Below, piece by piece: positions 1 to 7,507 of a stretch of DNA of 49,993 nt. The stretch covers positions 1 to 49,993 of the forward strand of contig NZ_BAFQ01000056.1 of assembly GCF_000308375.1 (NCBI RefSeq), read 5' to 3'. The stretch is from Nocardia aobensis NBRC 100429 (GTDB lineage Bacteria > Actinomycetota > Actinomycetes > Mycobacteriales > Mycobacteriaceae). The translations under genes and the position numbers were made by a program. Under the pieces are notes generated by a model that was not told where the DNA came from, made no database searches, and saw only the letters and a program-made list of their open reading frames with translations. Numbering within the stretch: the stretch's first letter is position 1; the number at the start of each line of letters is the position of its first letter.

Positions 1-447
1 ATCGCCGCACGCGCGGAGATCGACGTCTACGCAACGACATTCAACCTAACCGAGGCCGAGACACCAGCTCGGCTCGCGCATGCGACCATCCCGATTCGCC
101 AGTTCCTCGACGAGGTACTCAGCGGCCAACGTCGCTGGATCCCCCGAGGTCAGCCCGGCATGCCGACCAACCCCCACGGCCAGCACCGCCCCGGCTGGGT
201 TCGCCCCCTCGACCTCGACGCTGTGCTACGAGCGAACCACAAGAAAGAAGAAGCGCCGACGTCAGCGCAGCCCGTGCAATCGCCGGTAGCCACACCACGA
301 ATCCCTGAGTCCCCTGCGGCGCCCCACCGAGCGCCGAAGCCGGCGGCGCAACCACAGCCGAACGACGGCGTCGGCTGCCTGCTGATCGTCGCGGTTGCGC
401 TCGCGGCCGTGGCGATCATCGCCTGTCTCATCTGGATATTGATCTGA
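1..447 (+). CDS. C-terminal part of a protein with a tail anchor, unknown function
   Basis: The reading frame is open at the left edge of the window, so the start is missing; 148 residues and the stop are visible. The first ~50 residues look like the end of a folded domain (TIPIRQFLDEVLSGQRRW). A Pro/Ala/Gln-rich linker follows. The last ~25 residues are one hydrophobic segment (VGCLLIVAVALAAVAIIACL), and the protein ends directly after it. This suggests a tail-anchored membrane protein facing the cytoplasm. An internal ATG at 160 could give a 95-residue version, but the frame is continuous upstream with no stop, so a longer protein is more likely. I do not recognise the family. The next gene runs convergently and ends 21 bases away. 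Confidence 0.6.
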   Translation: MAARAEIDVYATTFNLTEAETPARLAHATIPIRQFLDEVLSGQRRWIPRGQPGMPTNPHGQHRPGWVRPLDLDAVLRANHKKEEAPTSAQPVQSPVATPRIPESPAAPHRAPKPAAQPQPNDGVGCLLIVAVALAAVAIIACLIWILI

Positions 448-468
448 CCGTCGATCCCCGGTGCTGAA

Positions 469-1161
469 CTACGCCGCGAAGGGTTCCCGGCACAGTCCGC
501 ACAGGATCGGACCGGCGGCGACAATCTTCTTGTGTGCGCGGATACGGCGGGGTGGATCGCACTGGCACACAAGCGGCTGCCCGTTGCGATCACCCTTCCT
601 GCCCGCGGCCACGCCGGCATCCGAGCCGTCTCGTTCGTCGGTCTCGGAGTCTGTGCCGGCGGTGTCGGTATCGCCCGGACCGTGTTCGGGGCGCCGATGC
701 GCGACGATCGCACGACCGAGCAGCCCCAGTTCACGCGCGTACACCCGCGCTGTCGGATCGGGCACCGTGGTCAACGACCACCCCAATCGGTCGTGCCGGG
801 CCACGACCAGCCCGAGTTCTTCGGCCAAGGTCTTGAACTTCTTGTTGTGATAGCGGCCGTTGTCACTGGCCTCCCCGATGTCTCGGGCCTTGGCCACACC
901 GTGCACCGCTTCATGCAGCAGAGTGCCGAGCACATTACGAGGCCCCGCAGCCAATCCTTCTGCGCCGACGAACAATTCGGGCATCCAGACCCCGGCGCGC
1001 TCCCAGCGGTCCGCGCCGAAGTGCCCGCGCCGCACCGTGCGTCCGCGGCCTTGCGACCCGGATGCCACCGCGACCACGACATCAGGCACATCCGGATTCC
1101 GGGCGCGAATGGACTCCCACACCTCATCGATCGCCGTCGCCAACGGCCCACCGATAGCCAT
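469..1161 (-). CDS. SprT-like zinc metallopeptidase, active-site HEAVH
   Basis: A 230-residue protein. HEAVH (His83, Glu84, His87) lies in LGTLLHEAVHGVA and has the HExxH form of zinc peptidases. A further histidine in RYHNKKFKTLAEELG (His105) sits where SprT-like proteins place their third ligand. The C-terminus has four cysteines (Cys199, Cys201, Cys221, Cys224) that could form a zinc finger. I chose ATG 1161 because GGAGG lies 7-8 bases upstream; the frame continues upstream to 1503 but that part looks non-coding. The gene is divergent from a paralogue at 1374. Family precedent (SprT/Spartan) suggests DNA-protein crosslink or other proteolysis, but substrate and role are inference. Confidence 0.75.
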   Translation of the reverse strand: MAIGGPLATAIDEVWESIRARNPDVPDVVVAVASGSQGRGRTVRRGHFGADRWERAGVWMPELFVGAEGLAAGPRNVLGTLLHEAVHGVAKARDIGEASDNGRYHNKKFKTLAEELGLVVARHDRLGWSLTTVPDPTARVYARELGLLGRAIVAHRRPEHGPGDTDTAGTDSETDERDGSDAGVAAGRKGDRNGQPLVCQCDPPRRIRAHKKIVAAGPILCGLCREPFAA

Positions 1162-1180
1162 GTCACAGACCTCCATCTCA

Positions 1181-1224
1181 CTGCGTAAGAAGGGAACCCG
1201 GCCGAATTGCTGCGTAAGAGGGGA
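1181..1224. promoter_or_regulatory. Direct repeat in the promoter region between the SprT-like pair
   Basis: The sequence CTGCGTAAGA followed by a G-rich run occurs at 1181-1195 and again at 1210-1224, with a 29-base period (about three helical turns). It lies just upstream of the minus-strand SprT-like gene and in the shared 212-base region between the two divergent genes. It is a candidate operator for one or both. No regulator gene is adjacent. Confidence 0.4.
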
Positions 1225-1373
1225 CCGAGAACCGGTCGAAGAAGACCCCTTCATTCTACCGCGATCCCCTCCTAAGAGGTAGGCGTAATCAGTTGGCGCG
1301 CCGCAGTTTTCAGCGTCTCGGAAGCGGAGTTCGAGAGTCTGGGTATGTCGGTGCTCAGGCATATGGTGAGCAG

Positions 1374-2105
1374 ATGGCGGGGATAAGCGAGCACGAAACC
1401 ACCGCGAGCGCATGGGAACAGCGCAACGTCGGCGCAGGCCGGCAGGGGATCGCAAGCCAGCAGGCAACGGCGCTCGAGCAAGTTTGGGATGAGATCCGGT
1501 CACGTCACCCAGAAGTGCCCGAAGTTGTCATCGTGGTGGGCAGCGGTTCCCGGGGAACTCCATCTCTTCGGTTGGGTCGATTCGAGCCGCACCGCTGGCG
1601 CCACCCTGGGCGGCTCGTGGCGGAACTCTTCGTCGGCGCTGAAATCCTGGCCACCGAGCCGCGCTACATACTCGGCACTCTCCTGCATCACGCGACCCAC
1701 GCGATCGCGCATACGAGAGGAGTCGTCGACACCAGCCGCGGGAACACCTACCACAACGGGAAGTTCAAGGCCCTGGCCGAAGAACTCGGACTGAGTGTGA
1801 CCAGGCATCCTGTCCAAGGATGGTCGATGACAACTTTGGACGCCGAGACACTGCTGGCCTATCAGCAGTCTGTGAATCTGCTGGCCGACATGCCGCACGT
1901 GCATACCCGCATCGCGGTCCACGAGGAAGAACTCGGGCGTAGCGGGCGTCGTGCCCCGCGCAACGGCCACACCCTGACCTGTAGATGCTCACCGCCCCGA
2001 CGCCTGCGTGCTTCCGAGAGGTCCTCGAGTGTAGGCCCGATCCTGTGCGGAGTGTGCCGTCAACAGTTCTTCTCCGCCGGCAACGGCGGCGCGCGACAGC
2101 GATGA
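1374..2105 (+). CDS. Paralogue of the SprT-like protein with HHATH instead of HExxH
   Basis: A 243-residue protein that aligns along its length with the product of the divergent gene at 469-1161: VWDEIRSRHPEVPEVVIVVG, AELFVGAE, YILGTLLH, TYHNGKFKALAEELGL and a C-terminal CRC...CGVC cysteine set. The key difference is HHATH (His105, His106, His109): the catalytic glutamate of HExxH is histidine. The codons are CAT CAC GCG ACC CAC, so this is not a frameshift. Zinc-binding histidines and the finger are kept, so the protein may bind zinc but should not cleave peptide bonds by the usual mechanism. ATG 1374 has a GGTGAG sequence upstream; an in-frame ATG at 1293 would add 27 residues with no match in the paralogue. 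Confidence 0.72.
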   Translation: MAGISEHETTASAWEQRNVGAGRQGIASQQATALEQVWDEIRSRHPEVPEVVIVVGSGSRGTPSLRLGRFEPHRWRHPGRLVAELFVGAEILATEPRYILGTLLHHATHAIAHTRGVVDTSRGNTYHNGKFKALAEELGLSVTRHPVQGWSMTTLDAETLLAYQQSVNLLADMPHVHTRIAVHEEELGRSGRRAPRNGHTLTCRCSPPRRLRASERSSSVGPILCGVCRQQFFSAGNGGARQR

Positions 2106-2196
2106 AGGGCCTAGTTGGTCGCTCGATGGCTCTCGCGACCACTAGCCATGAGTAGTCTTGCGCTGTAACGGCTTTCACGCCAGGAGGGTGAGGCGA

Positions 2197-2508
2197 TTGT
2201 CCAGTAATGTGTGGTTGCGCGTCGAAGATCGCCAAGTTGCCGACAGGTGGGTCCGTGGAAGCGAAGTGATCGCGATGCAACTCACGAGTCGAGCTGCATA
2301 CCGGGACCGGCCCGAAACATACGGCGTCGGAGCAACCTGCTTCGCTCACGACAGAACCACCTTGAACCTCGCCTCCGACCTGCAGTCACGAACCGAGGCC
2401 ATGTCGGTGATCCGCCGCGTCCCTGAGCTCTTGGCTAGTCCTCCGGAAATCACCGGGCTGATTTCGGTGGACGGCGCTCAGGTCCGATTCGAGGCTTTTG
2501 CGGACTGA
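2197..2508 (+). CDS. Small hypothetical protein
   Basis: About 103 residues from a TTG start at 2197. The start is chosen because AGGAGGGTGAGG lies directly upstream with good spacing; the ATG at 2158 has no ribosome binding site. The protein is soluble and mixed in composition (…RSEVIAMQ-like N-terminal strand, NLASDLQSRTEAMSVIRRVP helix, ending VRFEAFAD). No family is recognised. It follows the HHATH gene on the same strand after 91 bases and may share its transcript. Confidence 0.5.
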   Translation: MSSNVWLRVEDRQVADRWVRGSEVIAMQLTSRAAYRDRPETYGVGATCFAHDRTTLNLASDLQSRTEAMSVIRRVPELLASPPEITGLISVDGAQVRFEAFAD

Positions 2509-2664
2509 GGCCGCCGTTCGACGGGTCGTCGCTGGCTATGGAGGCAGTCAACCGCGTGGACGATGTGGGCATCGCTATCTGTCCGAGAATCCGAACTCGG
2601 ACCGAGCTGTCCAAGCGTGAATGCAACCGACGGTGCCGATGGCTTACCGAATACTCATCGCAGG

Positions 2665-3840
2665 TTAGTTCGCGCGGGCGAGTGCGAGCAGTACCTCACG
2701 ACAAGCGAACAAGCGTCTCTGCTGCCTACCAGTGACCTCTGCCAAAATTCCGTCTTCCACTAGGTTCTTCACAACGAGATTGGCTGCCTGCACTGTCACG
2801 TTGGTCAGAGTGGCCACCGTCTTCACATCGATAATCGGGTAGCCGATTAGATACTCTGCAACTTCGACCGCGGAGCCTTTTCGCTTCGCTCGAACGCGAG
2901 CGACCAGGTTGTCTCGGACCCTTAGAAGGTTGCGAATTTGGTCAAGGCCCTCGCGTGCCTCTGCTTCGACGCCGTTGGCAAAGAAGTGGATCCACGTGTT
3001 GAAGTCGCCTGTTGCGGTGACGCGAAGCAGTTGCTCCTGATACTCGGCGCGTCGCTTTTCAAAGTATGGCGCGATGTTGAGCGCGGCCCAACGGAGCTCC
3101 TTAGCCTGCATGGCTTGCAGGATCGCCACGAGGCGACCCAGACGACCATTACCATCGCCAAACGGATGCAGAGTCTCAAACTGGTAGTGAGCCAGAGCCA
3201 TACTGGCGACAAGCGGCATTCGATCGTGATTGCTTATCCAGTCTGACCATGCTGCGACTCCTGCGACCAGTTGGTCGCCAGGAGGACATGGAACAAACCG
3301 GGCCTCCTCAATCGGGCGATACCGCGCACCGATTGCTACCTGGTATGGCCGAAGGTCACCTGCATCTGGGGTGTCGCCACTGGTGCCACGAACGATGATG
3401 CGCTGAAGTTCGCCGAGGAAAGTCCGCGTGATCTTTCGCTCGACGATGTCCTGTACCGCATACTCGGTCGCTTCGACATAGTTCCGGATCTCTCGTTGCT
3501 CGTCAGACATCTGGCCGACCTCAAGGAAGTCAGCTGCCAAGACCTCCTCAAAGGAGGCGTAGGTGCCTTCAAGGGCTGAGGTGCTGCGAGCCTCGCGTCG
3601 GATGATTGGTCGGACGATGATCTGAGGGAGGGGTAGTTGGGCCACCGCCTCATCTAGGCGTCCGATGGCTGTGCCGGCCTTTGCGCTGGCGTTGATCGCA
3701 GCTCCGGACATGGGGAGGTCGTCAGGGAGGTCATCGGGCAGATACGCCCAGTAGGACCACTCTCTGCTCGTCTGAGGGTCCAAGCCAGAGATTGGGACCA
3801 GCTGCCCAATCGGAGACTCCCTGATCACATCTACGTCCAC
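2665..3840 (-). CDS. Fic/DOC family AMP-transferase-type protein, class II
   Basis: A 391-residue protein with the Fic catalytic motif HPFGDGNGRLGR at 225-236; His225 would be the catalytic base. Upstream, TSALEG (Thr87 to Gly92) fits the inhibitory helix motif (S/T)xxxE(G/N), and Glu91 should obstruct ATP. Because this helix precedes the Fic core, the protein belongs to class II. The C-terminal ~70 residues look like a winged helix (EVAEYLIGYPIIDVKTVATL, VVKNLVEDGILAEVTGRQQR), common in this family and possibly DNA binding. Fic proteins usually transfer AMP to a target protein; the target is unknown here. The start is GTG at 3840 with no clear ribosome binding site. No separate antitoxin gene is adjacent, consistent with built-in inhibition. 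Confidence 0.85.
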   Translation of the reverse strand: MDVDVIRESPIGQLVPISGLDPQTSREWSYWAYLPDDLPDDLPMSGAAINASAKAGTAIGRLDEAVAQLPLPQIIVRPIIRREARSTSALEGTYASFEEVLAADFLEVGQMSDEQREIRNYVEATEYAVQDIVERKITRTFLGELQRIIVRGTSGDTPDAGDLRPYQVAIGARYRPIEEARFVPCPPGDQLVAGVAAWSDWISNHDRMPLVASMALAHYQFETLHPFGDGNGRLGRLVAILQAMQAKELRWAALNIAPYFEKRRAEYQEQLLRVTATGDFNTWIHFFANGVEAEAREGLDQIRNLLRVRDNLVARVRAKRKGSAVEVAEYLIGYPIIDVKTVATLTNVTVQAANLVVKNLVEDGILAEVTGRQQRRLFACREVLLALARAN

Positions 3841-3841
3841 C

Positions 3842-3960
3842 GTTAAAGACTAGCGGTCCAAACTTGAACGACTGAAGGCGATGTATAGACACCTTTAACG
3901 TGAGTGGCGTCTTTGAAAGGTTGGGGCCCCAAACTTGAATCACAACCCTGTGAGTTAAAG
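3842..3960. promoter_or_regulatory. Repeat-rich region upstream of the Fic gene, likely promoter/operator
   Basis: CCAAACTTGAA occurs at 3858-3868 and 3929-3939, 71 bases apart. GTTAAAG occurs at 3842-3848 and 3954-3960, with its inverted copy CTTTAAC at 3893-3899. A perfect 12-base palindrome TTGGGGCCCCAA lies at 3921-3932. The block sits immediately upstream of the GTG start of the Fic gene. Since that protein has a winged-helix tail, autoregulation is a reasonable guess. Confidence 0.4.
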
Positions 3961-4111
3961 CTGCGTACGTTCCGTTGGCATCCTGCGGCCATAGGGCTCT
4001 AGCGACCGTCACACGGCCTCCGGAGGTGCAGGCCGACCTCTGACGTGCAGCCCTTCTGTCTGCACGCACGCAGGCCCGGGCGAAGAACTCAACAGGCTGC
4101 GGCGCTGACGA

Positions 4112-4139
4112 ACTGCCCTGTCTCATGAGGCAGGGCAGT
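4112..4139 (-). terminator. Hairpin, probable terminator of the 4247-5431 gene
   Basis: ACTGCCCTG (4112-4120) pairs perfectly with CAGGGCAGT (4131-4139) around a 10-base loop that is itself nearly self-complementary. It lies ~110 bases after the stop of the minus-strand gene. There is no run of T, so its strength as an intrinsic terminator is uncertain. Confidence 0.45.
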
Positions 4140-4160
4140 CAGGCGCCGAACATCGATCGC

Positions 4161-4186
4161 TCAGGCGGTTGCGTCAGGCGGTTGCG
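4161..4186. repeat. 13-base perfect tandem duplication
   Basis: TCAGGCGGTTGCG is repeated twice head to tail. The second copy's GTTGCG can also pair with CGCAAC at 4195-4200 (6-base stem, 8-base loop). Confidence 0.7.
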
Positions 4187-4246
4187 TCCCACCACGCAAC
4201 TACCGACTCACGGCCCCACCCGCATGATCAGTCCCGCGAGACATCA

Positions 4247-5431
4247 CTACACGGACTGCGAACCGCGCGGCGAGATGGGGAGCAGGTAGTGCGGCGTATT
4301 GACCAGCGGCCGGCGGTCTCGCTGACGAACGATCAGGTCCACTCGCCTTATGTCCAGCGGACCGTTCGTAGGCGAAAAGTTGGAAGGGATGTTGAAGCCC
4401 TCGAAGTGCTGGTCTGTGGGTGCGAACGTGCCATCGTCGTTGAGTTTGGGAAGTTCAGATACCAAGCGTTTCAGGTGCGCTTCGGCACCCAGGATGGGGC
4501 CGAACATGCTTGTCTGTACATCCTGCGCCGACATCACAATCACGCTCCCTGACTGACCTGTGAAGCGCCGCCGGCCGACGTTCCATATGGCAGAGATTCC
4601 GCGTGATGCCATGAATGCGGTCGCCAAGTCGAGGTCGGCCAGTGATGGGGCCAGGTTCAGGAACCATTCTTTGGAGGTACCTTGTCTCCTCGCACCTTCC
4701 AGAGCGTTCCTTTTGCTCAGGTAGGTAATGATTGGGCCGTTGTACAGAGGGATATCGTTCAATCCCACCTGTGTCTCATCGATGTCGAGATTGGCGAATC
4801 CGTGCTTGGCGGCATTGTATGCGAATGCCTCGTTGAGAAGTCGTTCCGCGCAGAACTTGACCACAAGTGCGTATGCGTCGACGGCGGCCTCGAAGTCGGC
4901 TACGGGCAGGTGCATACCAGCTTCGGAAGGGGACAATCCGCCGAAAAATGCCTCTGCGACGGGGGACCGCATGTCATCACTCCAATCGGTGAGCATACGG
5001 TCGATCTTTCTCTTAAATTCCGCGTAGTTGACCTCTCCCGCCACGGCCTTCCACGGGGACTTGCACTGCGGGTCGGCGTGCGCGAAGTACAACCGCAGCA
5101 ACGTCTCTGCGGCATGATGGCAGACGACAAGGGCCTCAGACCGAAGCAAACGAGCCCGGTCCGCGGCACTTGGCCCCACCTGCCCGGATACCGAAGTGGA
5201 TCCGATTGTTCGATGAGAAGCGTAGAGAGGCCTTAGGTCGTCATCGGAGCAAGCCAGTAACGACAGATGTTCAAGTCGGGCAAAGAACTCGCCGGCAGGG
5301 TCTCGTGAGTAGAACAGTGCGTTCAGCTCGGACAAAACTTGCGGCGCAAGCCGGGGTGTGGAAGCTCCAGACACTGATCCCCCTTTAGACCTGTTGCCCT
5401 GGAATTTCCTGCGCTGAGTTCCTTTACCCAC
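4247..5431 (-). CDS. Hypothetical protein, island gene
   Basis: A 394-residue protein with a basic N-terminus (KGTQRRKFQGNRSKGG) and a largely helical first half. The GTG start at 5431 is supported by AGGAGGAG about 8 bases upstream. Residues 195-215 read AERLLNEAFAYNAAKHGFAN; a YNxxKHG motif at the end of a helix recalls HEPN-like helical proteins, but the canonical Rx4-6H is not present, so I do not assign it. The second half is mixed alpha/beta and ends with short hydrophobic strands (RRVDLIVRQRDRRPLVNTPHYLL). The gene is AT-richer than the core genes to the right, fitting acquisition with the island. Function is unknown. Confidence 0.6.
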   Translation of the reverse strand: MGKGTQRRKFQGNRSKGGSVSGASTPRLAPQVLSELNALFYSRDPAGEFFARLEHLSLLACSDDDLRPLYASHRTIGSTSVSGQVGPSAADRARLLRSEALVVCHHAAETLLRLYFAHADPQCKSPWKAVAGEVNYAEFKRKIDRMLTDWSDDMRSPVAEAFFGGLSPSEAGMHLPVADFEAAVDAYALVVKFCAERLLNEAFAYNAAKHGFANLDIDETQVGLNDIPLYNGPIITYLSKRNALEGARRQGTSKEWFLNLAPSLADLDLATAFMASRGISAIWNVGRRRFTGQSGSVIVMSAQDVQTSMFGPILGAEAHLKRLVSELPKLNDDGTFAPTDQHFEGFNIPSNFSPTNGPLDIRRVDLIVRQRDRRPLVNTPHYLLPISPRGSQSV

Positions 5432-5758
5432 CCGGTCTCCTCCTGCTAGTCGCTAGTCTGCTATCGCGAGCCTCAGAAGGTCGTTACGCATACGGCCAGG
5501 CAACCACCAGCGTGAACAGCGGAGCCGACCTCGGATCATCGCTGACGAGCGGTATCCCGATGGCCGCGAAACAGGGCGCCCGGGACGCTACTGCTCGACA
5601 GCCTGCCGGATGCGGGCCCGCCGCGCTCGCATCGCCGCCAACGGCGGGCCAATGTCCATGGGCTAACCGCTCGCTCGAACGGAGTTGTCGGTGCCGGCTC
5701 GTAATGTGTGCCGTGGCCGACGGGGTCGGCTGCATGCATTCGCCTGAAGGAGGAACCG
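5432..5758. other. Divergent intergenic region
   Basis: This 327-base gap lies between two genes that are transcribed away from each other (4247-5431 on minus, 5759-6712 on plus) and must hold both promoters. A short direct repeat CTAGTCGCTAGTCTG is seen near 5447. I see no gene in it. Confidence 0.5.
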
Positions 5759-6712
5759 GTGCCGGCGTGGGCGTTGAAATCGGTTGGGGAAGACCGGGAC
5801 TGGCTCAGCAACGACGGGTACCCAGACATACCGGGTGTGCAATACGTCTACACCAACACCGTGGGCAACCACCGTCGCGTCGCAGTCGGCGACCTGGTCG
5901 TCGTCCACGACCGTGATCTGGTCGACGGGGTTTCCGTCGTCGACCAGATAACAGCCGAACCCGACGTTCCAGTGCAGATCAAGCGCTGCCCCGAATGCGG
6001 GAAGGCATCGGTCGGGCGCCTGAAACGGGGCCCTCAACGGTTCCGCTGCGACCGGTGTTCAGCGAGGTTCGACGAATACGTCCTACGCGACGAGACGCGA
6101 ACATTCTTCACCGCGCACATCGCCAACCACTGGCAGCCCATCGACGGCGCGTTGACGACCGAACGCCTCATGACCGCACGCTCGAACAACGACCGCCAAA
6201 GCTCGATCCGCCCCCTGGACGAACAAATAATTGCCCAACTCCTCGACGCGATCGCCGTCGCGCGACCCGACTTGTCGGAGACACCCCCGGTCGTTCCGGC
6301 CGCAGCGCCGACGATTATCGAGGGCGGCCGGCAGCTCACATTCGCGCGAGTTCGCAAAGGGCAGAACAAATTCCGCGACGGCTTGGTTCAACGCGACGGA
6401 CTACGATGCGCCATTACCGGACGCTGTCACCCGCGGGCCTTGGAAGCAGCCCATCTGCGTCGATTCGCCGAACACGAAACCCACCGCCTCGATGAAGGCT
6501 TGCTGCTGCGAGCCGATATCCACAAACTGTTCGACGACGGTTTGATCGCCATCGATCCGACCACCATGCAGGTAGTCGTCGCGCCCGAGTTGGATACCTT
6601 CCCGGACTACAGCGCTCTGCGCGGCATCCAGGTGAAGGCACCAGAGGTCAGCAAGAAGGCGCTCACCGACCACTACAACGCTGCTGTCTCTAGCTGGGGT
6701 CTGACGGCGTAG
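5759..6712 (+). CDS. HNH_2-type endonuclease with internal zinc ribbon
   Basis: A 317-residue protein starting at GTG 5759, which has AAGGAGGAA just upstream. The N-terminal ~70 residues (YVYTNTVGNHRRVAVGDLVV) form a beta-rich module like those of modification-dependent restriction enzymes. A zinc ribbon follows with Cys77, Cys80, Cys97 and Cys100. The C-terminal domain has the HNH_2 signature: CAITG (Cys217), LEAAHL (His232) and GLLLRADIHKLFDDGLI (His255). The usual Asn before GLLL is Glu (DEGLLL), a deviation to note. Such proteins cut DNA and are often restriction or defence nucleases; the target is not predictable. The small zinc-ribbon gene at 6784 follows on the same strand. Confidence 0.75.
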   Translation: MPAWALKSVGEDRDWLSNDGYPDIPGVQYVYTNTVGNHRRVAVGDLVVVHDRDLVDGVSVVDQITAEPDVPVQIKRCPECGKASVGRLKRGPQRFRCDRCSARFDEYVLRDETRTFFTAHIANHWQPIDGALTTERLMTARSNNDRQSSIRPLDEQIIAQLLDAIAVARPDLSETPPVVPAAAPTIIEGGRQLTFARVRKGQNKFRDGLVQRDGLRCAITGRCHPRALEAAHLRRFAEHETHRLDEGLLLRADIHKLFDDGLIAIDPTTMQVVVAPELDTFPDYSALRGIQVKAPEVSKKALTDHYNAAVSSWGLTA

Positions 6713-6783
6713 GCCGGTGCTCAAACCTTGGGTCGGGGCCGGCGCGCCCGAGTTGGCACGCCTGATCCACAGAGGAGGAACGT

Positions 6784-6978
6784 ATGCAGCGCAACATCTA
6801 TGGGGACGATTGCGTCGATTGCAAGCGGTTCGTGGGACCGAAGCAGGGGTTCATCTACAGCCCGGGGAGCGCCAACATCGTTGTGTGCGAAGAGTGCGCG
6901 TACGCCGGCTACGGCATCCATAAGGGCTGGCTGGTGGAACTCGAACTACCTGGGCCGTCGGAGCCTCCGACTGCCTGA
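6784..6978 (+). CDS. Small zinc-ribbon-like protein
   Basis: A 64-residue protein with two CxxC pairs (CVDCKRF near residue 10 and CEECAYAGYG near residue 35), the arrangement of a single zinc ribbon. AGAGGAGGAAC just before the ATG is a very strong ribosome binding site, so this is very likely translated. It lies 71 bases after the HNH_2 gene on the same strand, and a hairpin follows at 7003-7036. The partner and function are unknown; the association with a nuclease gene suggests an accessory role, which is inference. Confidence 0.65.
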   Translation: MQRNIYGDDCVDCKRFVGPKQGFIYSPGSANIVVCEECAYAGYGIHKGWLVELELPGPSEPPTA

Positions 6979-6985
6979 GATGTCC

Positions 6986-7375
6986 TCATCTTGGCGGGCA
7001 GATGCCCTGCGTCGGCGATATCGCGGACGCAGGGCACCATTGCGTCACGGGCAGCTTTCCGTGCCCGTTGCCGGTCCACAGGACCATCTCGACGAGACCG
7101 AGCCAGCTACCGTCGGCAACGCGAGCCCAGGCATGCAGCAAACCTGGCACGTCGTCGGTCAACCTCAAGCCGCCCGCCTTCACCTTCATTGTGATCTTGT
7201 TACGTCCGAATCCGGTGGGTGTGTCGGTAGTGATGGCTTGGCCTAGATGTACAACGACAGGTGCCGCCGGCACGACGGTGCGACGGAGCGATGGGCTGAA
7301 CTCCTCCGGCCAATCTTCGAACATAGGTTCGAATACTAGACGGTCTGGCGCGCCTTTCATTGCAACCATCTTCAC
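6986..7375 (-). CDS. Hypothetical protein
   Basis: About 129 residues from a GTG at 7375; ATG 7369 or ATG 7360 are also possible, and none has a strong ribosome binding site. The sequence looks like a folded small domain with conserved-looking strands (NKITMKVKAGGLRLTDDVPG, ARVADGSWLGLVEMVLWTGN). The family is not recognised. It converges with the zinc-ribbon gene, with 7 bases between stops. Its 3' end carries an 11-base-pair hairpin that probably also terminates the opposite transcript. Confidence 0.5.
   Translation of the reverse strand: MKMVAMKGAPDRLVFEPMFEDWPEEFSPSLRRTVVPAAPVVVHLGQAITTDTPTGFGRNKITMKVKAGGLRLTDDVPGLLHAWARVADGSWLGLVEMVLWTGNGHGKLPVTQWCPASAISPTQGICPPR
7003..7036 (+). terminator. 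Hairpin after the zinc-ribbon gene, inside the opposing gene
   Basis: TGCCCTGCGTC (7003-7013) pairs perfectly with GACGCAGGGCA (7026-7036); the 12-base loop contains the palindrome CGATATCG. It begins 25 bases after the stop at 6978 and overlaps the last codons of the minus-strand gene at 6986-7375. Confidence 0.5.
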
Positions 7376-7507
7376 AGCAGATAGCCGCCAAAGGTCACGT
7401 GAGAGGGGCCCGGGTCATGGACTGGCATCGACGTGGCAGTTCGCCGGGCTAGTGCACTGTGGATGCGCAGTAGCCTTAGCCATCCGGTCGAGATCTCAGG
7501 AGGGACA

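Larger units (their letters stand above)
3961..4246. other. Intergenic region without a convincing gene
   Basis: Part of a ~400-base gap between the 3' end of the gene at 4247-5431 and the start of the Fic gene. It holds a strong hairpin and a short tandem duplication, listed separately. No open frame has a start with a ribosome binding site or a recognisable product. Confidence 0.6.

Noticed and set aside
3731..4126. 131-codon minus-strand frame overlapping the Fic gene start
   Set aside because: Overlaps the Fic coding region and the repeat block, with no ribosome binding site or plausible composition.
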